Assembly: GCF_001613345.1 (NCBI RefSeq)
Contig: NZ_BDCE01000118.1
Span: 1-38,881, forward strand
Direction of reading: 5' to 3'
Source: Nocardia uniformis NBRC 13702
GTDB lineage: Bacteria > Actinomycetota > Actinomycetes > Mycobacteriales > Mycobacteriaceae
DNA length: 38,881 nucleotides
The translations under genes were made by a program, and so were the position numbers. Under the pieces are notes generated by a model. The model did no database searches. It was not told the origin of the DNA and saw only the letters and a list, made by a program, of their open reading frames with translations. Below are positions 22,827 through 30,323 of the stretch, piece after piece. The first letter of the stretch is position 1, and every line of letters starts with the position of its first letter.

Positions 22827-23243
22827 ATGGATGTTCTGGTGTTGATCGGACGAATCCTGTTCGTGGTCGTTTTCCTGGGCTCGGGTATCGCGCACCTCAC
22901 CCAGACCGACGCCATGGCCGGATACGCGCAGTCGAAAGGTATCCCGGCACCGAAGCTCGCCGTGCAGGCATCCGGTGTGCTGCTGGTACTCGGCGCACTG
23001 ATGATCCTGCTCGGGGTGTGGGCCGATCTCGGTGCCCTGCTGCTGGTGGTGTTCCTGCTGCCCACGGCCTTCCTGATGCATGCCTTCTGGAAGGAGACCG
23101 ATCCGACGGCCAAGCAGACCGAGATGATCCAGTTCAACAAGGACATCTCCTTGGCGGGTGCCGCGATTGCGCTGTTCGCGTTCTTCGCCCACACCCCCGA
23201 ACTCGGATTGTCCATTACGGGGCCGCTTTTCAGTCTCGGCTGA
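22827..23243 (+). CDS. DoxX-family membrane protein
   Basis: A 138-residue integral membrane protein with four hydrophobic segments, near residues 3-22, 48-65, 67-85 and 108-124. The family signature RILFVVVFLGSGIAHL occupies the first segment. Conserved DoxX positions seen are the early arginine, the small-residue patch GSGIAHL, and FLMHAFWKETDP between segments three and four. Family members are membrane proteins tied to redox or thiosulfate metabolism in some organisms, but function here is open. AAAGGAG at 22815-22821 lies five bases before ATG 22827. It is probably co-transcribed with the AraC gene 69 bases upstream. Confidence 0.86.
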   Translation: MDVLVLIGRILFVVVFLGSGIAHLTQTDAMAGYAQSKGIPAPKLAVQASGVLLVLGALMILLGVWADLGALLLVVFLLPTAFLMHAFWKETDPTAKQTEMIQFNKDISLAGAAIALFAFFAHTPELGLSITGPLFSLG

Positions 23244-23258
23244 GCGCCGCGGCGCGTT

Positions 23259-23277
23259 AGTATTGCGCCGCAATACT
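23259..23277 (+). promoter_or_regulatory. Perfect operator-like palindrome
   Basis: AGTATTGCG-C-CGCAATACT, nine-base arms with one central base, lies 23 bases before a 19-codon open frame. Its size and symmetry are those of a dimeric repressor site. Confidence 0.6.
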
Positions 23278-23299
23278 TGCGTTCAGAGGGAGAAAACGT

Positions 23300-23359
23300 A
23301 TGGATCTCATCGGCTGGCTGCTGGGCCTGTTCTGGGCTGATCATCGCCCGTGGCCCTGA
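23300..23359 (+). CDS. 19-residue hydrophobic peptide
   Basis: ATG 23300 begins a 19-codon frame starting MDLIGWLLGLFWADH and ending RPWP. AGAGGGAG lies seven bases upstream, as strong as the sites of neighbouring real genes. The first 12 residues are hydrophobic and could insert in a membrane; three tryptophans are notable. It lies in a unit of its own with an upstream palindrome and a downstream intrinsic terminator. The N-terminus recalls the start of GlsB/YeaQ-type small membrane proteins, so a truncated remnant is possible. A regulatory leader peptide or small RNA is another. Confidence 0.45.
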   Translation: MDLIGWLLGLFWADHRPWP

Positions 23360-23374
23360 TTCAGGGACCGATTT

Positions 23375-23425
23375 CCGGCCCGCCCGTGGCGGCACCACCG
23401 CCGCGGGCGGGCCGGGGCATTTTAT
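23375..23425 (+). terminator. Strong intrinsic terminator
   Basis: A 12-bp stem CCGGCCCGCCCG (23375-23386) pairs with 23404-23415 and is extended by six inner pairs around a CACCA loop. It is followed by ATTTTAT at 23419-23425, one of the few T-rich tails in this window. Confidence 0.85.
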
Positions 23426-23691
23426 GACCTCTACCAGCATTGTGATGAATCTCCCACGCGCGCAATAGACTTCGGATATACGCGAAATCGCGCGGGCCGA
23501 TACGGCTTGCGCTGGTAGTCAGGGCCATCTCGGCGCAATCACGGAGAATGTGTGCTCGATGCCCCGCGGCGCGCGAGTGTGATGTGTTGCGATATCGAAA
23601 ATTTCCGCCTGCTATGCCGCTATTGTCAGGCGCAAGTTGCCGTGACGCCCTGTATCGGTGTCCGGCACCCGACTCACTGTTGGAGGAGATA
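23416..23691. other. Leader region of the stress-protein gene
   Basis: No gene is supported in this 276-base stretch. It is mildly AT-rich in places. No convincing -10/-35 pair with proper spacing could be assigned for the stress-protein gene downstream. Confidence 0.45.
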
Positions 23692-24144
23692 ATGACCGCC
23701 TACCGGAGCATTGTCGTCGGTACCGATGGCTCGAACTCGTCGTACGTCGCCGTCGAGCGGGCCGCCGCGCTGGCCGGTGCCGCGGGCGCGACGCTCTACA
23801 TCGCGTGCGCCTACTACCCGACCGATGACCGCGATGTGGCCGCCGCCGCCGATGTGCTCAAGGACGAGGCCTACCAGGTGCGGGGTTCCGCGCCGACCAG
23901 CGAAATCCTGCGCATCGCCCGCGAGAAGGCCACCGCCGCGGGAGCCACGAACATTGTGGAGAAGTCCGTCGTCGGCGAGCCCGTGGAATCACTGCTGACC
24001 CTGGTCAAGGAGGTGGAGGCCGATCTGCTCGTGGTCGGAAACCGCGGCCTCAACACTATTACCGGCCGCCTGCTCGGCTCGGTCCCGTCGGACGTGGCCC
24101 GCAAGTCCCACACCGACGTGCTGATCGTGCACACCGTGCGCTGA
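23692..24144 (+). CDS. Universal stress protein (Rv1636-type)
   Basis: A 150-residue single-domain USP. The first strand VVVG-like motif is SIVVGTDGS (Gly10), and the nucleotide-binding signature G-2x-G-9x-G-S is complete (Gly116, Gly119, Gly129, Ser130) in GNRGLNTITGRLLGSVP. The sequence and position match M. tuberculosis Rv1636, a cAMP- and ATP-binding protein. LKDEAYQVRGSAPTSEILRIA is the conserved central block. It is cytoplasmic and likely dimeric. ATG 23692 follows GGAGGAG at 23682-23688. A hairpin terminator closes the unit at 24161-24192, so it is monocistronic. Confidence 0.93.
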   Translation: MTAYRSIVVGTDGSNSSYVAVERAAALAGAAGATLYIACAYYPTDDRDVAAAADVLKDEAYQVRGSAPTSEILRIAREKATAAGATNIVEKSVVGEPVESLLTLVKEVEADLLVVGNRGLNTITGRLLGSVPSDVARKSHTDVLIVHTVR

Positions 24145-24160
24145 AGCAACTCATAACCCG

Positions 24161-24192
24161 AAGCGGCCGTGCCCAGTTGGGCACGGCCGCTT
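24161..24192 (+). terminator. Stress-protein gene terminator
   Basis: A perfect 14-bp stem, AAGCGGCCGTGCCC and its complement, with an AGTT loop, 16 bases after the stop codon. Confidence 0.85.
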
Positions 24193-24276
24193 CGTTATCG
24201 GGGTGCCCCTAGGACGGTCGTCAAGCGGAGAGGTTGCGGCGATTTGGGGGCGTAGTGGTGTGGAACTCTGCTGGTT

Positions 24277-24589
24277 ATGGCGGAATTGGTCGAGTATCCA
24301 GAGCTGCCGGTTTCGTGGTGGGACCTGCGAGGCCGTGATGGGTACGTCAGCGCTCGGCTCTCGAGTGTGAACTGGTTGCCGAGCTTTCGCCCGAACATCC
24401 GCTGGTGGATATCAGGGAGAGGCGGTTGCCCGGGCGCAGGCGTCCGATGATGTGCTGCTTTTGTTGGAGGATGGTCGCTGGGCGATAGTCCATCTGACGT
24501 GGCGTGGTGCTCCGGAGTCACCCCCGTGGCCAGTGAACAGGATCTATGACAGCGTGGATGCGCTGCAGGCAGCCCTGGTCGCCGATTGA
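24277..24589 (+). pseudogene. Frameshifted small gene
   Basis: Three frames carry consecutive pieces of what looks like one protein. From ATG 24277 comes MAELVEYPELPVSWWDLRG, from 24369 ELVAELSPEHPLVDIRER, and from 24422 AVARAQASDDVLLLLEDG, then RWAIVHLTWRGAPE and on to the stop at 24587-24589. Each junction is a -1 shift, so two lesions are needed. The last piece resembles short actinobacterial proteins of unknown function with a LEDGR-AVVHLTW pattern. Base composition is lower in GC than the neighbours, as expected for decay. Sequencing error at both sites is a less likely alternative. Confidence 0.5.
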
Positions 24590-24592
24590 GCT

Positions 24593-24730
24593 GTCATTCG
24601 GGCGTGCGCCCCTCCTGTCATTCCGGCGTGCACCCTCCCGTCATTCCGGCGTGCTTTTGGCCGGAATCCACCACGCTCAGGCACTGCAACGACGGGGTGT
24701 GGATCCCGGCCAAAAGCATGCCGGGATGAC
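24593..24730. repeat. Dispersed palindromic repeat cluster, site B
   Basis: Four units lie here: short forms at 24593-24607 and 24617-24631, a full forward copy at 24640-24672 and a full inverted copy at 24697-24730. The last two face each other and could form a long hairpin between the decayed gene and helD. The unit core is TCATTCCGGCGTGC plus TTTTGGCCGGAATCC. Confidence 0.75.
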
Positions 24731-24765
24731 GAGTGCTCGGGTTCGCCGGGCTGGCGGGTGTCCGG

Positions 24766-27069
24766 TCACGCCAAGCGGCTCAAGACCTCGGGTAGGTCGC
24801 CGGTGTGCACCACCGCGAGCCGCTGCGTGGCACGCGTGAGCGCCACGTACAGGTCGTTCAACCCGCGCGGCGACTCGTCCAGGATGTCGCTGGGATCGAC
24901 CAGGATGACCGCGTCGAATTCCAGGCCCTTCACATCGTGCACGGTGAGCACCCGCACCGAATCACCGTCGAGCCCGGCCAGTTTCGGGACCACCTCGTGC
25001 GACACGATGACCGCGGTGGTGCCGGGACGTTCGGCCTCGGCCGCGACCAGGCGTTCCACCTCGGCGCGCAATCCCGCGGCATCCACACGGTGCGCGGTGG
25101 GCGCGAAACCGGAGTCGCGGACCGAGCGGGGGACGGTGGCGTCCGGGTCGATTTCGGCGAGCACGTCGGCGGCCACCGCCATGATCTCGGCGGGGGTGCG
25201 GTAGTTGACCGTCAACTCGGTGAGCTTCCACCGTTTTGCCACATACGGTTCGAGGACCTGCTGCCACGACGCCGCACCCGCCGGGTCGCCGGTCTGCGCG
25301 ACATCGCCGACGGCGGTGATCCACCGGTTCGGAATCCGCCGCATCACCATGCGCCACGCCATCTCCGACAGCTCCTGCGCCTCGTCGACAATGACGTGTC
25401 CGTAGGTCCAGGTGCGATCCCCGGCGGCGCGTTCGGCGGTGGTCTGCCGGGTGCCGACGCGCTGGCGTTCGGCCAGCTGGCTGGCGTCGATGAGGTCGTA
25501 GGCCATCAGGATTTCCGGATCCAGCTCATCCTCGAGGTCCTGCGGCGCGGAGCCGGTGAGGATATCGAGGGCGTCCTGTGCCTCGGCCAGCTGCGCCCGG
25601 TAGCGGCGGCGGGACCGTTCCCGCTCCTCGGTGTCGTCGACGCCGAGCAGTTCGGCCAGCTCGTCGAGAAGTGGCGCGTCGGCGGGGCTGAATTCGCCAC
25701 TGTCGCTACGCCGCAACTCGGCTCGGTCGGCCTCGGAGAGCTGCCCGGCGGCATTGTCGAGCCGCCGCGTATCGGCCCACAGGCCGCCCAGCACCTCCTG
25801 CGGCGTGAGAATGGGCCACAGCTGTGCGATGGCGCGCTGAATCTCCGCATCCGCGCGCATCTCATCGCGAATCTCGGTGAGATCGGTCTGCGACAACAGG
25901 TTTCGCCCACCGAGCGGATTGGTGCCGATGATCTGGGCCAGCTGTTCGGTGAGCTGATCCACCACCGACGCCGCGAAGACCGGCCGCGCCAGGTTGTGCG
26001 CCCGCCGCGACGACCGCGCCCGCCCGCGCGCCTTGGTGACGGTCTTGCGATCGAGCAGCAGATCGTGCCCGTCGAAATGCAGCCGGATCGGTTCGCGCGG
26101 CACCTCCTGCCAGTCGCGCACCGCCTTCTTCAGCACCTCGAGCATGTCGAGGGACCCCTTGAGCTCACCGGCCCGCAGCGAATCCTCCAGTGTCGCTTGG
26201 ACTCCCGGATACAGATTGCCGATGGTGGACAGCAGCACCCCGGTCTCGCCCAGTGACGGCAGCACCTGCCCGATGTAGTCGAGGAAGGTGGAGTTCGGCC
26301 CGATAATGAGCACGCCCGCCTTATCGAGCTGCTGCCGGTAGGTGTAGAGCAGATAGGCCGCGCGATGCAGTGCCACGGCGGTCTTACCGGTACCCGGCCC
26401 GCCCTGCACCACCAGCACGCTCTTGTGTTCGGAGCGAATGATGGCGTCCTGCTCGCCCTGGATGGTTTCGACAATGTCGTTCATATGCCCGGTGCGGGCG
26501 GCATTGAGCGCGGCCAGCAGCGCACTCTCACTGCCCACCCCGCCATCACTGTCGATGGCTCCGGCGCGCTGGGCGGCCTCGAGGTCGAGGAACTCGTCAT
26601 TGACCGAGGTGACGGTGCGATTGCGGGTGCGAATATGTCGTCGCCGGGTCACCCCGTCCGGTGCGGCGGTGGTGGCCAGATAGAACGGCCGCGCCATCGG
26701 TGCGCGCCAGTCCAGCAGCAGCGTCTCGTAGTCGGATTCCTCATCGAGAATGCCGATACGTCCGATGTAGCGGTTCTCGCTGTCGCCGTTCTGGGCCAGA
26801 TCGATGCGCCCGAAGCACAGACCGTGTTCGGCGGCATCGTATTTGGCGAGGTCCTCGCTGTAGAGCTGGGTGAACGACTCGCGTTCACTACGCGCCTGCG
26901 GGGTGCCGCCGCCCTCCAGCAATACCGTTTTGAGGCGGCGTTGCGCGTACTGGCGCATCCCGTCGAGCCGCTCGTACAGCAGCGTCAGGTGTTGCTGTTC
27001 GCTCTCCAACTCCGTCGCGCGGGCGGGGTCGGTCGGCGGCACAGGACGCTCCTCGGTGAGGTCGGGCAA
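24766..27069 (-). CDS. helD: HelD-type RNA polymerase recycling ATPase
   Basis: A 767-residue superfamily 1 helicase-like protein that removes RNA polymerase from stalled or post-termination complexes. The N-terminal coiled coil (LESEQQHLTLLYERLDGM) is followed by the LLLDWRAPMARPFY block typical of HelD. It has Q motif IQGEQDAIIR (203-212), Walker A GGPGTGKT (223-230), Walker B DEAQELS, and C-terminal motifs VHDVKGLEFDAV and YVALTRATQRL. It looks closer to mycobacterial HelD than to rifamycin-linked HelR, and I see no rifamycin-associated palindrome upstream. I chose TTG 27069 because AAGGAG lies seven bases before it; a GTG at 27087 would place that site inside the gene. Likely last gene of an operon with the ABM and GGDEF genes. 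Confidence 0.88.
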   Translation of the reverse strand: MPDLTEERPVPPTDPARATELESEQQHLTLLYERLDGMRQYAQRRLKTVLLEGGGTPQARSERESFTQLYSEDLAKYDAAEHGLCFGRIDLAQNGDSENRYIGRIGILDEESDYETLLLDWRAPMARPFYLATTAAPDGVTRRRHIRTRNRTVTSVNDEFLDLEAAQRAGAIDSDGGVGSESALLAALNAARTGHMNDIVETIQGEQDAIIRSEHKSVLVVQGGPGTGKTAVALHRAAYLLYTYRQQLDKAGVLIIGPNSTFLDYIGQVLPSLGETGVLLSTIGNLYPGVQATLEDSLRAGELKGSLDMLEVLKKAVRDWQEVPREPIRLHFDGHDLLLDRKTVTKARGRARSSRRAHNLARPVFAASVVDQLTEQLAQIIGTNPLGGRNLLSQTDLTEIRDEMRADAEIQRAIAQLWPILTPQEVLGGLWADTRRLDNAAGQLSEADRAELRRSDSGEFSPADAPLLDELAELLGVDDTEERERSRRRYRAQLAEAQDALDILTGSAPQDLEDELDPEILMAYDLIDASQLAERQRVGTRQTTAERAAGDRTWTYGHVIVDEAQELSEMAWRMVMRRIPNRWITAVGDVAQTGDPAGAASWQQVLEPYVAKRWKLTELTVNYRTPAEIMAVAADVLAEIDPDATVPRSVRDSGFAPTAHRVDAAGLRAEVERLVAAEAERPGTTAVIVSHEVVPKLAGLDGDSVRVLTVHDVKGLEFDAVILVDPSDILDESPRGLNDLYVALTRATQRLAVVHTGDLPEVLSRLA

Positions 27070-27127
27070 AACGGAACTCCTTGTCACCGCGCGGATACGC
27101 GCAGGATTGAGAACAGAGCAGTCGATT

Positions 27128-27472
27128 CTAGTTCGCGTTCCCGGAATGCGCCGTATCCGCAGGTGACTCGCCGGTCACGGCTTCGACCACGGGCTCGAAA
27201 TGCTCGACCACCGGGAACGGTTCATAGAAGTGGTGCAGCAGCCGCTGCCATTCCCGATATTCGGCCGAGCTCCGGAAACCCTCGGTGTGATCTTCCAGCC
27301 GCTCCCACCACACCAGCAGGAGGTAGGTGTCCGGCCGTTCCAGACAGCGGGTCAGCGATAGCGACCGGAAGCCGGGCATACCGGCGATGATGTGCCGCGC
27401 CGCGGCGAAGGCGGCTTCGAAGTCGGCGGAGCGGCCGGGGCGCACCGGCAGCAGGGCGTGCTCGAGGATCAC
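27128..27472 (-). CDS. Antibiotic biosynthesis monooxygenase (ABM) domain protein
   Basis: A 114-residue dimeric ferredoxin-fold protein. The family pattern is clear: VILEHALLPVRPGRSADFEAAF, then GMPGFRSLSLTRCLERP, YLLLVWWERLEDH and FRSSAEYREWQRLLHHFYEP. Such proteins include haem-degrading and quinone-forming oxygenases, but many are uncharacterised; the asparagine of haem-degrading IsdG/MhuD cannot be assigned here. GTG 27472 follows GAAAGA by five bases. Its start lies nine bases from the end of the diguanylate cyclase gene, so the two are co-transcribed. Confidence 0.83.
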   Translation of the reverse strand: MILEHALLPVRPGRSADFEAAFAAARHIIAGMPGFRSLSLTRCLERPDTYLLLVWWERLEDHTEGFRSSAEYREWQRLLHHFYEPFPVVEHFEPVVEAVTGESPADTAHSGNAN

Positions 27473-27481
27473 GGTGATCTT

Positions 27482-28822
27482 TCAGGAGGCGTTGGAGCTG
27501 TTCGGCCGCCGGGACAGGGGCGCGTTATCGCGGTGCCCCGGCGGTTTCGCACGGTACATCGCCACATCGGCATCGTGCAGCACGGCTTCGGGGGAGCGGC
27601 CGTCACCCGGGTGCAGGGGAGTGATGCCGATGGACGCATCGACCTGAATGCGGTGCCCGCGCGCGATGATCGGTTCGGCCATGGCCTGGCGCAGCCGGGT
27701 CACCAGCGCGTCGAGGTCTTCGCCGAGCGTGCGGCCGGACAGCAGCACCAGGAATTCGTCGCCGCCGATGCGGCCCACGATATCGTCCTCGCGCAGCCCG
27801 CGTTGCAGCCGCTGCGCCACGATCTGCAGCACGGTATCGCCGATGGCGTGTCCGAGGGTGTCGTTGATGGCCTTGAAACCGTCCAGGTCGATGAACAGCA
27901 CCGTGGAGACCGGCAGATCCTCGGTGGTCCCCAGGGCCGCCGCCAATCGCGACAGCACCAGCGCCCGATTGGCCAGTCCGGTCAGGGGATCGTGGGTCGC
28001 CTGATACTCCAATTGCCTACGACTGGCCCGGAATTCGGTGATATCGGTAAAGGATGAGACCGCCGAGGACTGCGGGTCGCCGGGATTGAGTAGGCGGCTC
28101 GAACCGGACAGCCAGCGCCGCTGCCCATCGGGCCGGTCCACCCCGAATACGTAGCCGACGACCGTCTCGCCGGAATTCAGGGTGCGGGCCACCGGATGGC
28201 GGGTGGGCGACATCGGCACCGCGTTGGCGTCGAGCAGGGTCATCGGCAGCAGATACAGCGGCGTGCCGATCATGTCCTCGCCCTCGACACCGAAGATGCG
28301 CAGCGCGGCCGGATTGATGGATTCGATGTACCCGCGCCGGTCGATCACCACCACGCCCTCCTCCAACTGCGCGACGACGGTGGAGAAGTGCTGTTCGGCG
28401 CGCCGCTGGGCGGCCTCGGCGGCCCGCTGGGCGCTGAGGTCGTGCACCACGACCTGGTAGGCGAGTTGGTTCTGCCAGGCGGTGAGCACCGAGACGGTCT
28501 CCACGTCCACCGTGCTGCCGTCACGGCGGACCAGGGTCATCTCGGCCGCCTCGGAGGCGTCACCGGTCTCGGTGAGCCGACGAATGCGCCGCAACATGCC
28601 GGGTACGGATTTGGGGTCGACGAACCGGGTGACCGGCTTGCCGACCAATTCTTCGGCGGAGGTGGCACCCAGCAGTCGTACGATGGCCGGATTCACGTAT
28701 ACGAGGATTCCGCCCTCATGAACGACCACCCCGTCGGGACTGTGCTCGACCAGGGTCCGGTAGCGCTGGGCCAGTTGTTCGGCATCGGTCGGGGGGTTTG
28801 CCCGATCGTTACCCACTTCCAC
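27482..28822 (-). CDS. PAS-PAS-GGDEF diguanylate cyclase
   Basis: A 446-residue soluble signalling enzyme that makes cyclic di-GMP from GTP. Two PAS domains lie at about residues 20-130 and 145-262 (VEHSPDGVVVHEGGILVYVN and VVAQLEEGVVVIDRRGYIESIN). The catalytic domain (about 272-435) has an intact GGDEF at 353-357, LFIDLDGFKAIND, and an inhibitory RxxD site, REDD (Arg344 to Asp347), five residues before it, so product feedback is expected. There is no EAL domain and no membrane segment, so the signal is cytoplasmic. GTG 28822 follows AGGGGG by eight bases. First gene of a likely operon with ABM and helD. Confidence 0.93.
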   Translation of the reverse strand: MEVGNDRANPPTDAEQLAQRYRTLVEHSPDGVVVHEGGILVYVNPAIVRLLGATSAEELVGKPVTRFVDPKSVPGMLRRIRRLTETGDASEAAEMTLVRRDGSTVDVETVSVLTAWQNQLAYQVVVHDLSAQRAAEAAQRRAEQHFSTVVAQLEEGVVVIDRRGYIESINPAALRIFGVEGEDMIGTPLYLLPMTLLDANAVPMSPTRHPVARTLNSGETVVGYVFGVDRPDGQRRWLSGSSRLLNPGDPQSSAVSSFTDITEFRASRRQLEYQATHDPLTGLANRALVLSRLAAALGTTEDLPVSTVLFIDLDGFKAINDTLGHAIGDTVLQIVAQRLQRGLREDDIVGRIGGDEFLVLLSGRTLGEDLDALVTRLRQAMAEPIIARGHRIQVDASIGITPLHPGDGRSPEAVLHDADVAMYRAKPPGHRDNAPLSRRPNSSNAS

Positions 28823-28968
28823 CTGAAGTACCCCCTGATCATCGTCGACATATGTCGTTGGAGCACTGGATCATTGTCCCTGGTGCACGAATCTCTGTGG
28901 TGCCGGCGGGTAGCAGATCACACGCCGAACGGTATTGAATGAATCACAATCCAGCCCTGCATCGGTAC

Positions 28969-28983
28969 ATGATTGGTGATCAT
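28969..28983. promoter_or_regulatory. Small dyad upstream of the ketosynthase gene
   Basis: ATGAT-TGGTG-ATCAT lies 32 bases before the ketosynthase ATG, between it and the divergent GGDEF gene. It may be an operator. Confidence 0.3.
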
Positions 28984-29014
28984 TACAGGCACCGGCTCTC
29001 GAAGGAGCGATGCT

Positions 29015-30205
29015 ATGAGCAGCACCACGCCGACGTCCGCTGAGCGGCACCAAGATCATATGACTATTGCCGGGGTAGGCGCGGTCACCGGTTACGGCTG
29101 GGGCCGCGAGACCCTCTGGGAAGGTTTGCTGAGCGGTAAGCCCGCCGCCCGGCTGTATCCAGGGTACGGGCCGAATCGCAATCGGCAGGGCTGGGTCGCG
29201 CGTGTCCCCGAGGGCGGCGATCCGGAACTCGGTTCCAGCCGTTTCGGGCGCGCTGTCGGGGAATCGGCGCGCGAGGCCATCGCCGACGCCCGGGCGCGCG
29301 GATGGCGACCGGGCCGCACCGTCGGCCTGTTGCACGCCATTGTGCTCGGTGACGTCTACGAGTGGCGCGACTTCTATGTCGTCGATGGCGCGCGCCGCCG
29401 CAATCGCGAATACCTGCGCCTGCTGCCGTCCACGCCGAACTCGGTTCTCATGCAGGAGTTCGGTTTCCACGGACCATCCATGAATGTGACGGCGGCGTGC
29501 AGCTCCAGCAATGTCGCACTGATCACCGCGAAGATGTGGCTCGACGGCGGATTCGCCGATGATGTGGTGGTGGTGGCCACCGACCTGTCGGCCACGCCGG
29601 ACATGGTGGAGCCGTTCGTGCAGCTGGGCGCGGCGGTCGATGACGATGAACCGCTGCAGGCGTGTCGGCCCTTCCAGGAGGGCAGTCGCGGCTTCGGTTT
29701 CGGGGAGGCCTCGGTCGCCTTCGTCTGCACCCGCGATGTCGATCGGCCGTACGCGGCAGTGCTGGGCGGCGCCATGTCCAATGACGCCTACCACGTGCTG
29801 TCGGTGGAGCCGTCGCACGAGCAGATCTTCCAGTGCGTCCAGAGCGCGCTCGACCATGCCGGGGTGCGGCCGGAGCAGGTGAACTACTTCAATTCCCACG
29901 GTTCCGGCACCAAACAGTGCGATGACGCCGAAACCGCCGTCCTGGGCCGGATATTCGATGACCGGCCGTGGGTCACCGCCCTGAAACCCCTCGCTGGGCA
30001 CTGCCAGGCCGCCTCCGCCGGGGTCGAGGTGGCGGCCGCGGTCCTCGGCTACGACCGCGGCATTGTCGCGGCGGCACCGATCGTCGCGACCCCGCACGCG
30101 CGCCTGCTGGACGGACCCACGCCGCTGAGTGGAGGACTCACGCTCAAGACGGCGCTCGGCATGGGCGGACACAACTCGGCGATCGTGCTCGGACCCGTCG
30201 GCTGA
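29015..30205 (+). CDS. Beta-ketoacyl synthase (orphan)
   Basis: A 396-residue thiolase-fold condensing enzyme. The nucleophile lies in GPSMNVTAACSSSNVAL, the first histidine in NSHGSGTKQCDDAE and the second in LKPLAGHCQAAS, so the Cys-His-His triad of KAS I/II enzymes is complete. The sequence diverges from FabF/KasA around these motifs (AACSSS instead of TACAS, HGSGTKQCD instead of HGTSTPLGD), suggesting an unusual substrate. It stands alone, with no acyl carrier protein, ketoreductase or tailoring gene nearby. ATG 29015 follows GAAGGAG by seven bases. Confidence 0.86.
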   Translation: MSSTTPTSAERHQDHMTIAGVGAVTGYGWGRETLWEGLLSGKPAARLYPGYGPNRNRQGWVARVPEGGDPELGSSRFGRAVGESAREAIADARARGWRPGRTVGLLHAIVLGDVYEWRDFYVVDGARRRNREYLRLLPSTPNSVLMQEFGFHGPSMNVTAACSSSNVALITAKMWLDGGFADDVVVVATDLSATPDMVEPFVQLGAAVDDDEPLQACRPFQEGSRGFGFGEASVAFVCTRDVDRPYAAVLGGAMSNDAYHVLSVEPSHEQIFQCVQSALDHAGVRPEQVNYFNSHGSGTKQCDDAETAVLGRIFDDRPWVTALKPLAGHCQAASAGVEVAAAVLGYDRGIVAAAPIVATPHARLLDGPTPLSGGLTLKTALGMGGHNSAIVLGPVG

Positions 30206-30210
30206 GAGCG

Positions 30211-30320
30211 GTCGATTCCGGCCACAAGCACGCCGGAATGATGAAGGCACGTCCTGCTCCGACCCGTTGTCCAGGCGTGCCTTCCCGTCATACCGGCATG
30301 TAGTCGGCCGGGATCCACAT
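30211..30320. repeat. Dispersed palindromic repeat pair, site C
   Basis: An inverted unit at 30211-30243 and a forward unit at 30287-30320 face each other between the convergent ketosynthase and sensor-kinase genes. They carry the same core as sites A and B, with more mismatches in the forward copy (CATACCGGCATGTAGTCGG). Confidence 0.7.
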
Positions 30321-30323
30321 CGC

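Noticed and set aside
27070..27130. Rifamycin-associated element upstream of the HelD gene
   Set aside because: The expected GGGGCTTGC palindrome is absent, and the protein resembles HelD rather than HelR.
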